NCBI GenBank assembly: GCA_034665545.1
Contig: JAXDFO010000409.1
Location: 1-5,265, forward strand
DNA: 5,265 nt
DNA from: DASYML01 sp034665545
Lineage (GTDB): Bacteria > Acidobacteriota > Blastocatellia > Pyrinomonadales > Pyrinomonadaceae
Reading direction: 5' to 3'
Part shown: piece by piece, positions 1 through 4,714 of the stretch
Numbering within the stretch: the stretch's first letter is position 1
Layout: each line of letters begins with the position of its first letter
Program-made: the position numbers and the translations under genes
The notes under the pieces: model-generated
The model's database searches: none
What the model saw: the letters and a program-made list of their open reading frames with translations, nothing else
What the model was told of the DNA's origin: nothing

Positions 1-182
1 GGGTAGAGTTGAAGGAATCCATCCCGTTGCCCGAAGGCGCGTGCGAAGGCCGTCTTGCTCTGGTCCAACTCTGGACCAGCCACGACGTTGCCTCTATCTG
101 CCATGAACTGCGCGAAAGTCGGCCTGACACCAAACGCCGCTTTGTAGATGCGATAGATATGCTGCCGCCGGATAAAACGTAC
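1..182 (-). pseudogene. DUF4214-associated C-terminal fragment, partial and probably broken at its 5' end
   Basis: Reading the minus strand with codons starting at 179, 176 and so on gives a segment containing IYRIYKAAFG, RPTFAQFMADR and SKTAFARAFGQRDGFLQLYP, open to the left window edge. This resembles, from memory, the segment next to DUF4214 domains in large secreted or surface proteins of Acidobacteriota (pattern YRxYKAAFG...PTFAEF...ADR...K..FA..F..R..FL..YP). DUF4214 itself has no assigned biochemical role. The same frame meets a stop at 219-221 and has no sensible start before the match. The neighbouring frame is open from 331 to the edge but does not carry the match. I read this as a remnant or a frameshifted gene whose better-preserved part lies to the left. 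A sequencing indel is an alternative. The plus-strand open frame over the same bases looks like a shadow. Confidence 0.55.
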
Positions 183-435
183 ATGCGGCCCGTCGCGGGG
201 TCCGGCGCGATGATCACGTTATACGGATTGAAGAATTTGAAGACCCCGGCGAGGGCGTCGTCGGGGAGTCGCCAAACTCTATGACGTAGCTCGGCGGATA
301 GCTCGGCGAGACTGCCTCGCGTCGCACTCCATCATCGAAGACGGAGACACCGGGCGTTGAATCGTTATGATTCGTTCCGGCGATTGCGACCTCCGTCAAA
401 TCCAATCTTCTACAGACACAGCCGCTTGTTCTGCT
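183..435 (-). other. Stretch without a convincing gene, downstream of the SseB-like gene
   Basis: No recognisable product was found here. On the minus strand one frame is open from 331 leftward and encodes LPDDALAGVFKFFNPYNVI around 230-275, which looks protein-like but matches no family I can name. It sits in a different frame from the DUF4214-type fragment that follows. A second minus frame (405-214) gives a low-complexity peptide rich in Ser and Pro. I infer decayed coding sequence rather than a functional gene. No terminator with a clear T tract follows the upstream gene. Confidence 0.35.
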
Positions 436-1239
436 TTAAGAATTAGAATTGATGCTGTTAAAGGGAAGAGCATAAGTCGCGCCCGGACCGAAAACATTAA
501 TTATCAATCCGTCAATGCCCAGGAACGACGATTTCGCCAGCAACGTGTTTCCGTCAACGGTGACTTGCCGCATCTCCGCGCGTTGTTGTTCGCTAAGTTT
601 GGACAAAAACTTATCGGCGCAGTCCGGCGTGGTGAAGGCGACGGCTGGCTGCGACATTCCAAATTGATTGGGCAGCGTGATAATTGGACCCGATGAATGA
701 TCGAGCGTCAAGAAGGCGCGATAATTACTGAAAGCTGTTTTGTCGGGCCTGCCCTCTTGCCGCCACTGCTCGAAACTCTCTTCGAGCGCGATTGCGTCAG
801 CCCAAATCTTCGCCGCCTCAATACCGCCGCCGTCTTGAAATATCCAGGTGTGCTGGACCGGCGAACCGGGATTGACGCGCACGGTTTTTATGTTCGGAGC
901 GATGTTGCGGAAAAGTTCCGTTCCCGGCATGCCGCTTCCATACATGCCAAGCATCGCGCCCGCCGCTTGTGCGCGGAGAGCGGCCTCGCTGTCTGTGAAA
1001 ACCCACAACTCGCCCGGCGTGATTTGCGCTTCCGCGCTGAGCACCAGCATGCCGTCAACAGCGATGTTTTGTGCGCCGCCTTGCGCGAACTGCGTCAACG
1101 GCGCGAGCCAATTGCGATGGCTTATCAGCGAACGCATAACATCATTCATACTGGCGCGGTTCTGACTGTAAGCCACCAGCATTTGCACCGGCGTTGACAT
1201 TGTTTCCGACGAACTTCGAGCATCCGATTCCATATTCAT
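436..1239 (-). CDS. Uncharacterised protein with two SseB-like halves
   Basis: 267 residues from the ATG at 1239. That ATG is preserved by GGAG and AAAGG just upstream, and a second ATG lies two codons on. An in-frame TTG at 1269 would add ten residues but lacks a binding site. There is no signal peptide or membrane segment, so it is probably cytoplasmic. Residues about 62-131 look like an SseB N-terminal-type domain (VDGMLVLSA, then ELWVFTD at 77-83, then VRVNPGSP at 120-127). Residues about 186-260 repeat the plan more weakly (AVAFTTPD from 199, INVFGPG from 247), which suggests an internal duplication. SseB-like domains are small and mostly without a defined reaction; the name comes from an E. 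coli serine-sensitivity phenotype. There are no secretion genes nearby, so I would not infer a type III role. Family assignment is by pattern memory only. The gene stands alone, with 270 bases between it and the sigma-factor gene. Confidence 0.72.
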   Translation of the reverse strand: MNMESDARSSSETMSTPVQMLVAYSQNRASMNDVMRSLISHRNWLAPLTQFAQGGAQNIAVDGMLVLSAEAQITPGELWVFTDSEAALRAQAAGAMLGMYGSGMPGTELFRNIAPNIKTVRVNPGSPVQHTWIFQDGGGIEAAKIWADAIALEESFEQWRQEGRPDKTAFSNYRAFLTLDHSSGPIITLPNQFGMSQPAVAFTTPDCADKFLSKLSEQQRAEMRQVTVDGNTLLAKSSFLGIDGLIINVFGPGATYALPFNSINSNS

Positions 1240-1262
1240 CCTTTCTCCGCGCTCTTCATAAA

Positions 1263-1318
1263 GGACCAACTATCTACGAGTCCGATAACGAAGATAGATT
1301 TAACGAGTCGGTTGGGCC
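1263..1318 (-). repeat. Imperfect palindrome with attC-like core arms
   Basis: The arms GGACCAAC (1263-1270) and GTTGGGCC (1311-1318) pair at seven of eight positions. Inside them TATCT (1271-1275) can pair with AGATA (1292-1296). Read on the minus strand, the site begins with GCCCAAC, which fits the integron R'' core consensus RYYYAAC, and ends with GTTGGTC, one base off GTTRRRY. It lies 24 bases upstream of the SseB-like start. GTTGGGCCAAC at 1311-1321 is itself a palindrome around a central G. The outer side shares the 15-base GGGCCAACAACATTT (1314-1328) with the site at 3970. It could instead be a hairpin in the leader RNA or an ordinary regulator site. Confidence 0.35.
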
Positions 1319-1464
1319 AACAACATTTAGCGGTCAACTACTACCGTCCTTCTATTACTTGTGCCAAGTTGTAACGGCTGGCATTATCGGACGTAAGAAT
1401 TTAGGCGTCGTCCGGGAACACGTCGAATCATCATACACGTAGAAATGGCAACGCGATACGCCCA

Positions 1465-1499
1465 ACAACAGGACTTGTTGTCACGCGCGTCTTCGACGC
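1465..1499 (-). terminator. Tandem hairpins after the sigma-factor gene, possible transcript end
   Basis: On the minus strand, 11 bases after the sigma-factor stop, GCGTC-GAA-GACGC forms a five-pair hairpin (1499-1487). It is followed by ACAACA-AGTCC-TGTTGT, a six-pair hairpin (1481-1465). Neither has a run of T after it, so this is not a classical factor-independent terminator. It may protect the 3' end or be incidental. Confidence 0.25.
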
Positions 1500-1509
1500 A
1501 CAGCTTTTG

Positions 1510-2787
1510 TCATCCTTGCTGCGGTTGCGCAGGTTCGCACGCGGAGGCGCGCTGAAGGAGCAATTCACGCTCGCGTGCGTTGCGCGTGAGTGATGCTGCG
1601 CGCTCAAACTCCGCGCGTGCTTCGTCGAAGCGACCGAGCTTGGCGAGGAGGTCGCCGCGCACGCTCGGCAAGAGGTGGTAAGCTTTGAGCAATGGCTCTT
1701 CAGTCAGCTTATCAACGAGTTCGAGGCCCGTTGCCGGACCGAATGCCATCGCGAGCGCGACCGCGCGGTTCAACTCTACGACCGGCGACGGCGCGAGTTG
1801 CGCGAGCGCGTCGTAGAGCGCAGCGATGCGCGCCCAGTCAGTCTCCGCAGGGGTACGCGCGCGCGCGTGACAGGCGGCGAGCGCGGCCTGGAGAGCGTAA
1901 GGCCCCAGCACGCCGCCCAGCTTTTCGGCACGCTCCAGCGCGGCGAGACCGCGACGGATAAGGAGTTGATCCCAGCGCGCCCGGTCCTGGTCCAGTAAAA
2001 GGATAGGCTCTCCAGACCTGCCTGTTCGCGCGCGCAGCCGCGATGCCTGAATCTCCATCAGCGCGACGAGGCCGTGGACTTCCGGCTCGTTCGGCACAAG
2101 CTCTGCCAGGATACGTCCGAGCCGCAACGCATCTTCGCAGAGCGCGGGCCGCATCCAGTCGTTGCCAGCAGTCGCCGAGTAGCCCTCGTTGAAGATGAGA
2201 TAGATGACCTCAAGCACAGACGACAGGCGGGCGGTAAGCTCTGCCCCGCGAGGAACCTCGAAAGGGACTCGCGCCTCTGCGAGGGTGCGCTTGGCCCTGA
2301 CGATGCGCTGGGCGACGGTCGGCTCAGGGACGAGGAACGCGCGCGCAAGTTCCTCTGTCGTCAGACCTCCGAGCAGGCGCAGCGTGAGCGCGACGCGCGC
2401 CTCTGTGGAGAGCACAGGATGACAGGCCGTGAAGACCAGGCGCAAGAGGTCGTCGCCTATGTCATCATCGAGGGCCGCGTCGAAGTCCGGCACGGTCTTC
2501 TCCAACGCCTCAAGCTCGCGTGCGAGTTCTTCATGCTTGCGCTCAAGCAACTTGTTTCGGCGCAAGTGGTCAATCGCACGATGCTTCGCGGCGGCCATGA
2601 GCCACGCGCCCGGATTGTCCGGCACACCTGACTCCGGCCACCGCTCAAGCGCGGTGACGAGCGCGTCCTGCGCGAGTTCCTCTGCAAGTCCGACATCGCG
2701 CACAATCCGCGCGAGGCCAGCGATGAGCCTCGCAGACTCGATCCTCCAGACCGCGTCAATCACGCGATGTGTATTTGAAGTCGTCAC
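1510..2787 (-). CDS. ECF42-type RNA polymerase sigma factor with C-terminal extension
   Basis: 425 residues, starting at GTG 2787; an in-frame stop lies three codons upstream, and the N-terminus fits the family at this start. Region sigma2 covers about residues 10-78 (AVWRIESARLIAGLAR at 12-27, AEELAQDALV at 35-44, NPGAWLMAAAKHRAIDHLRR at 58-77). Region sigma4 covers about 113-170, with the helix-turn-helix around EELARAFLVPEPTVAQRIVRAK (145-166, split here as EELARAFLVP and EPTVAQRIVRAK). YLIFNEGYSA (196-205) is the linker motif typical of this group, and residues 220-425 form a helical TPR-like extension needed for activity in studied ECF42 members. It should direct core RNA polymerase to a small set of promoters. 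These factors have no cognate anti-sigma gene and pair with YCII/DGPF genes, as here, where that gene ends 53 bases upstream. No clear ribosome binding site precedes the GTG, so translation may depend on the upstream gene. The gene is richer in GC than its neighbours. Confidence 0.95.
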   Translation of the reverse strand: MTTSNTHRVIDAVWRIESARLIAGLARIVRDVGLAEELAQDALVTALERWPESGVPDNPGAWLMAAAKHRAIDHLRRNKLLERKHEELARELEALEKTVPDFDAALDDDIGDDLLRLVFTACHPVLSTEARVALTLRLLGGLTTEELARAFLVPEPTVAQRIVRAKRTLAEARVPFEVPRGAELTARLSSVLEVIYLIFNEGYSATAGNDWMRPALCEDALRLGRILAELVPNEPEVHGLVALMEIQASRLRARTGRSGEPILLLDQDRARWDQLLIRRGLAALERAEKLGGVLGPYALQAALAACHARARTPAETDWARIAALYDALAQLAPSPVVELNRAVALAMAFGPATGLELVDKLTEEPLLKAYHLLPSVRGDLLAKLGRFDEARAEFERAASLTRNARERELLLQRASACEPAQPQQG

Positions 2788-2840
2788 GACAATTGACTAA
2801 AGCCCCGGCGTCAGCGAGTGAAGCAGGGGCGGGCCAACAA
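2788..2840 (-). other. Spacer between YCII and sigma-factor genes, with GC stem and repeat arm
   Basis: On the minus strand the spacer starts with TTGTTGGCCC (the repeat arm seen at other gene boundaries, 2840-2831). It then has a five-pair stem, GCCCC (2830-2826) with GGGGC (2806-2802), separated by 19 bases and followed by TTTAG. The stem could act as a weak attenuator or RNA processing site between the two genes, but the long loop makes it unconvincing. No Shine-Dalgarno sequence for the sigma-factor GTG is visible. Confidence 0.3.
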
Positions 2841-3260
2841 CTACTGTTTCTCGGCTATCTGCGCGCGCAGGCGTTCCTCTTGCGCCCTGACTTCCGGAGT
2901 GAGGTTCGCGCCGAAGTCCTCCGGCTCGAAGACCTGTCGAATCTCGACCTCGGTCCCGCCGCCGAATGGAGCCCGCTTGAGCCATTCAATCGCCTCTTCC
3001 TTAGACTTGACTTGCCACAGCCAGAAGCCCGCGACCAGTTCCTTCGTCTCGGAGAAAGGACCATCAATCACTGTCCGCTTCGAGCCTTCGAACTTCACGC
3101 GCGCGCCTTTCGAGCTCGCGTGCAGCCCCTCGCCCGCGAGCATCACACCGGCTTTCACCAACTCCTCGTTAAACTTGCCCATCGCTGAAAGAATCTTCTC
3201 ATCTGGAAGAACGCCCGCCTCTGAGTCTTCATTGGCTTTGACGATAATCATGAATCGCAT
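2841..3260 (-). CDS. YCII/DGPF-domain protein, partner of ECF42 sigma factor
   Basis: 139 residues, the usual length for this family. It opens with the typical MRFMIIVKANEDSE strand (1-14) and carries the signature DGPFSETKELVAGFWLWQV (66-84), whose DGPF gives the group its name. YCII-related proteins have a dimeric ferredoxin-like alpha-beta fold; their substrate is unknown for this subgroup, so no reaction is assigned. The ATG at 3260 has AAGGAG (3276-3271) ten bases upstream. The gene is first in a likely two-gene operon with the ECF42 sigma factor. From what is known of ECF42, DGPF genes are the main direct targets of their sigma factor, and the promoter-like sequence at 3345-3371 agrees with this. 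The protein is soluble, with no signal peptide. The C-terminal 25 residues are charged and helical. Confidence 0.93.
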   Translation of the reverse strand: MRFMIIVKANEDSEAGVLPDEKILSAMGKFNEELVKAGVMLAGEGLHASSKGARVKFEGSKRTVIDGPFSETKELVAGFWLWQVKSKEEAIEWLKRAPFGGGTEVEIRQVFEPEDFGANLTPEVRAQEERLRAQIAEKQ

Positions 3261-3344
3261 TTTAATCTCTCTCCTTCTATTTTCATTTTTTTGAGTCGAA
3301 CCTCAGGCCGGTCTGACCGACCGAAACCTTTGCTCTACTTACAC

Positions 3345-3371
3345 GACGAACGAGGCGCGACGAGTTCGACA
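3345..3371 (-). promoter_or_regulatory. Candidate ECF42-dependent promoter of the YCII-sigma operon
   Basis: On the minus strand TGTCGA (3371-3366) is followed after 17 bases by CGTC (3348-3345), 84 bases before the YCII ATG. From memory, ECF41 promoters read TGTCACA-N16-CGTC and ECF42 promoters have TGTCGA in the -35 and CGA/TC in the -10. Written as TGTCGAA-N16-CGTC, this site has the same spacing. Its position directly in front of a DGPF gene and the sigma gene points to autoregulation. The match is by eye; the start of transcription is not known. Confidence 0.6.
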
Positions 3372-3460
3372 GGTTCCTGAACTTTTTTTAACTATTTTAT
3401 TATAGGCCCTGTTGCAGCCAGCAATCATAGTGCAGGCTATTGCCCGCGCAGCCGGTGAGA

Positions 3461-3490
3461 GGCACGCTGAAGGGGCGGCGAGTGCATGCC
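3461..3490 (-). other. Hairpin after the PliG-like gene
   Basis: GGCATGC (3490-3484) can pair with GCGTGCC (3467-3461), seven positions including one G-T pair, with a 16-base GC-rich loop. It begins 32 bases after the stop of the PliG-like gene. No T run follows, so it may be a processing or stabilising stem or a weak terminator. CGCATAACAAC just before it (3501-3491) is reminiscent of integron core sites, but no partner arm was found. Confidence 0.25.
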
Positions 3491-3522
3491 GTTGTTATGC
3501 GCGTTGTAACCGTTAGAGATAA

Positions 3523-3915
3523 TTAACGAATGTTAATCTCAAGCGTGAAGGTGGTGTCGGTCGCCTCGTCCTGCGGGAACACGACGATTTCGTAGTCGCC
3601 GGACTTCGGCAGCGGCCCGCTCCAGTCCGTGGCATTCTGGGGAATCTCCAATAAATCCATGCCCGGCAGGTAAACGAGGAACACCGCGTTCTTCTTAGCC
3701 GAGGTGAGATGTAAGGTCATCGTCTGGCCTTTGCGGGCGCGTAGCTGGTAACTTATCGGGTCCATGCCACCGCTTTCGCTGGGCCCACCCGTGGTCTTAC
3801 CCTTCAGGACCACAGTGGTGCGCCCCGCAGGGAATCTGACGCGGATCGTCTTGGCCCAAGCGGTGGGCCCAATAAGAAGCAATAGGCCCAACAGGGCGAC
3901 GCTAAATCTTTTCAT
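3523..3915 (-). CDS. Secreted PliG-like protein (g-type lysozyme inhibitor family)
   Basis: 130 residues. The N-terminus is a clear Sec signal peptide: MKR, a hydrophobic core to about residue 17, and AWA cleavage after residue 21, giving a periplasmic or secreted mature protein of about 109 residues. The mature part is beta-rich and follows the order of E. coli PliG: a strand with TIRVRFPAG (23-31), YQLRARKGQTMTLHL (56-70), LVYLPG (80-85), GPLPKSGDYEIVVFP (100-114) and a final TFTLEINIR. PliG proteins bind goose-type lysozyme and protect peptidoglycan; many distant homologues have no tested target, so inhibition is an inference. Compared with PliG, a Gly/Ser-rich insert (GGPSESGGMD, 43-52) sits before the third strand. 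There is no lipobox cysteine. The ATG has AAAGGA upstream at good spacing. The gene is apparently monocistronic. Confidence 0.75.
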   Translation of the reverse strand: MKRFSVALLGLLLLIGPTAWAKTIRVRFPAGRTTVVLKGKTTGGPSESGGMDPISYQLRARKGQTMTLHLTSAKKNAVFLVYLPGMDLLEIPQNATDWSGPLPKSGDYEIVVFPQDEATDTTFTLEINIR

Positions 3916-3969
3916 GTATGTTCCTTTCTCACTGATGTCATGGTACTGGCTTTGCCGGACAATTCAGAT

Positions 3970-4039
3970 GGGCCAACAACATTTTGTGCCCGTACGGATG
4001 CGGCATGCCAATATCTTATAGGCATTTAAATTGTTGGGC
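3970..4039 (-). repeat. Imperfect palindrome with attC-like architecture
   Basis: On the minus strand it starts four bases after the DinB-like stop codon with GCCCAAC (4039-4033, matches RYYYAAC) and ends with GTTGTTGGCCC (3980-3970; GTTGGCC is one base off GTTRRRY). CCAACAA pairs with TTGTTGG. Further in, TTT can pair with AAA and TGCC (4024-4021) with GGCA, leaving unpaired bases on one side and a central loop that contains GGCATGCC. A core arm, inner arm and asymmetric unpaired bases directly after a stop codon are what integron cassette recombination sites look like. No integrase is visible, and the core is not perfect. A terminator is less likely because there is no T run on the transcribed side. 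Confidence 0.4.
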
Positions 4040-4043
4040 AAGG

Positions 4044-4568
4044 CTATCTACTCAAGACAGGCAGATAAGCCTGCCATGGTCCTACGGCTTCACCATACTG
4101 CTTCGCCATCACTCTGACGATCTGTCCGACGTGGGCGAGGTCATGCACTACCCACGTTGAGAGCAGTTGACTGAGGGTCACTACCCCGAGGTCAGGATGC
4201 AGCCCCTGCTTCCCCAATATCTCCGGCGTTATGTTCATCGCATCCAACTCTTTCAAACTCTCACCTCTTAGCCGCTCGAACATAGCCAATAGCTCATCCA
4301 TAGATTTGCCCCTAGACTTCTCGAACATGGCGAAGCGGTCGAATGGTTCAAAAGCGCGCTTCTCGCCATACTCCAGAATAATCCTGGCGCGAGGAATCCA
4401 ATCGGCCTCCTCCCCGTGGATAAGATGGCCCATAACATCAAAAGGGCTCCAACTCTCAGGGCCTTCGTTTGAATGGGCCCACTCTTGAGGGAGGTTGTGT
4501 AGCAGCGAATTCAGCGTAGCAGGAGTACGCCTGAGAATCTCTTTAGCATGATCGAGTTGGAATTCCAT
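4044..4568 (-). CDS. DinB-family four-helix protein
   Basis: 174 residues from ATG 4568. The DinB/YfiT-like superfamily forms four-helix bundles that bind a divalent metal through three histidines. Here the likely ligands are H48 (in VMGHLIHGEEADW, 45-57) and H142 and H146 (in VVHDLAHVGQIVRVMAKQYG, 140-159). Some relatives are thiol-dependent transferases that use bacillithiol or mycothiol; the substrate here is unknown. AVGPWQAYLPVLSR is the typical ending of this subgroup. An in-frame TTG at 4655 would add 29 residues, but they look unrelated to the family, so I chose the internal ATG. That ATG has no good ribosome binding site of its own. It follows a 17-codon mini-ORF that stops one base earlier, which suggests translational coupling. 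The protein is cytoplasmic, with no signal peptide. Confidence 0.88.
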   Translation of the reverse strand: MEFQLDHAKEILRRTPATLNSLLHNLPQEWAHSNEGPESWSPFDVMGHLIHGEEADWIPRARIILEYGEKRAFEPFDRFAMFEKSRGKSMDELLAMFERLRGESLKELDAMNITPEILGKQGLHPDLGVVTLSQLLSTWVVHDLAHVGQIVRVMAKQYGEAVGPWQAYLPVLSR

Positions 4569-4569
4569 A

Positions 4570-4623
4570 TTAGCTAAGGCTTCGCCTCGAAAATAAGATT
4601 TGAAGGGAGTTATTGATAGACAT
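4570..4623 (-). CDS. Possible 17-residue leader peptide upstream of the DinB-like gene
   Basis: ATG at 4623 has the strongest ribosome binding site in the area, GGAGG at 4638-4634, ten bases upstream. It encodes MSINNSLQILFSRRSLS and stops at TAA 4572-4570, leaving a single base before the ATG of the DinB-like gene. The arrangement fits a coupled leader ORF. Alternatively, the DinB-like gene once started here and a frameshift separated the two, or the long TTG-started form at 4655 is used. No amino-acid bias typical of attenuation leaders is seen. Confidence 0.35.
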   Translation of the reverse strand: MSINNSLQILFSRRSLS

Positions 4624-4666
4624 TCAACTTTTTCCTCCGGCGAGCAGGTAAGCAAGCAGGATGCTT

Positions 4667-4693
4667 TTTATACTAAAGTTATTCGAGCGTCAA
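4667..4693 (-). promoter_or_regulatory. Candidate housekeeping promoter for the DinB-like gene
   Basis: On the minus strand TTGACG (4693-4688) is followed after 15 bases by TATAAA (4672-4667); TAAAAA two bases on gives a 17-base spacer. It lies in the 59-base region after the thioesterase stop and about 45 bases before the GGAGG of the leader ORF. The short region is clearly AT-richer than its flanks. Spacing is suboptimal for the first pairing. Confidence 0.38.
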
Positions 4694-4714
4694 CGGTTTC
4701 AGTGAGTGTCTACA

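Larger units (their letters stand above)
1240..1509. other. Intergenic gap with hairpins and an attC-like palindrome
   Basis: No plausible gene is present; the plus-strand frame over part of it (1194-1442) has no recognisable content and runs into the SseB-like gene. On the minus strand, two small hairpins follow the sigma-factor stop (1487-1499 and 1465-1481). About 140 bases without clear features come next, then an imperfect palindrome at 1263-1318, and then the binding site of the SseB-like gene. A promoter for that gene is expected here, but I could not pick one out with confidence. Confidence 0.5.
3261..3522 (-). other. Regulatory gap upstream of the YCII-sigma operon
   Basis: 262 bases without a gene. 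From the lysozyme-inhibitor stop onward (minus strand) it holds a seven-position hairpin with one G-T pair (GGCATGC 3490-3484 with GCGTGCC 3467-3461). Next come a TATAAT at 3404-3399 without a good -35 partner, the ECF-type promoter candidate (3371-3345) and a short palindrome CGGTCTGACCG (3309-3319) in the presumed leader. The binding site of the YCII gene follows. The stretch is unusually AT-rich near 3383-3404 compared with the flanking genes. Confidence 0.5.

Noticed and set aside
9..284. Plus-strand open frame at the left end
   Set aside because: It is antisense to the DUF4214-type segment, has no recognisable domain and no neighbours on that strand.
2074..2631. Long plus-strand open frame, plus others at 697-1197 and 2769-3188
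   Set aside because: They lie antisense to well-identified genes in GC-rich DNA and give Arg-rich, family-less translations.
3363..3389. Plus-strand terminator-like stem (AGTTC...GAACT) followed by seven T
   Set aside because: No plus-strand gene lies upstream that would need it, the stem has a bulge, and on the transcribed minus strand the T run lies on the wrong side. It overlaps the candidate ECF promoter.
3399..3404. Perfect TATAAT on the minus strand
   Set aside because: No acceptable -35 hexamer at 16-18 bases (only TGATTG at 17), so it is not listed as a promoter, though a second weak start for the YCII operon is possible.
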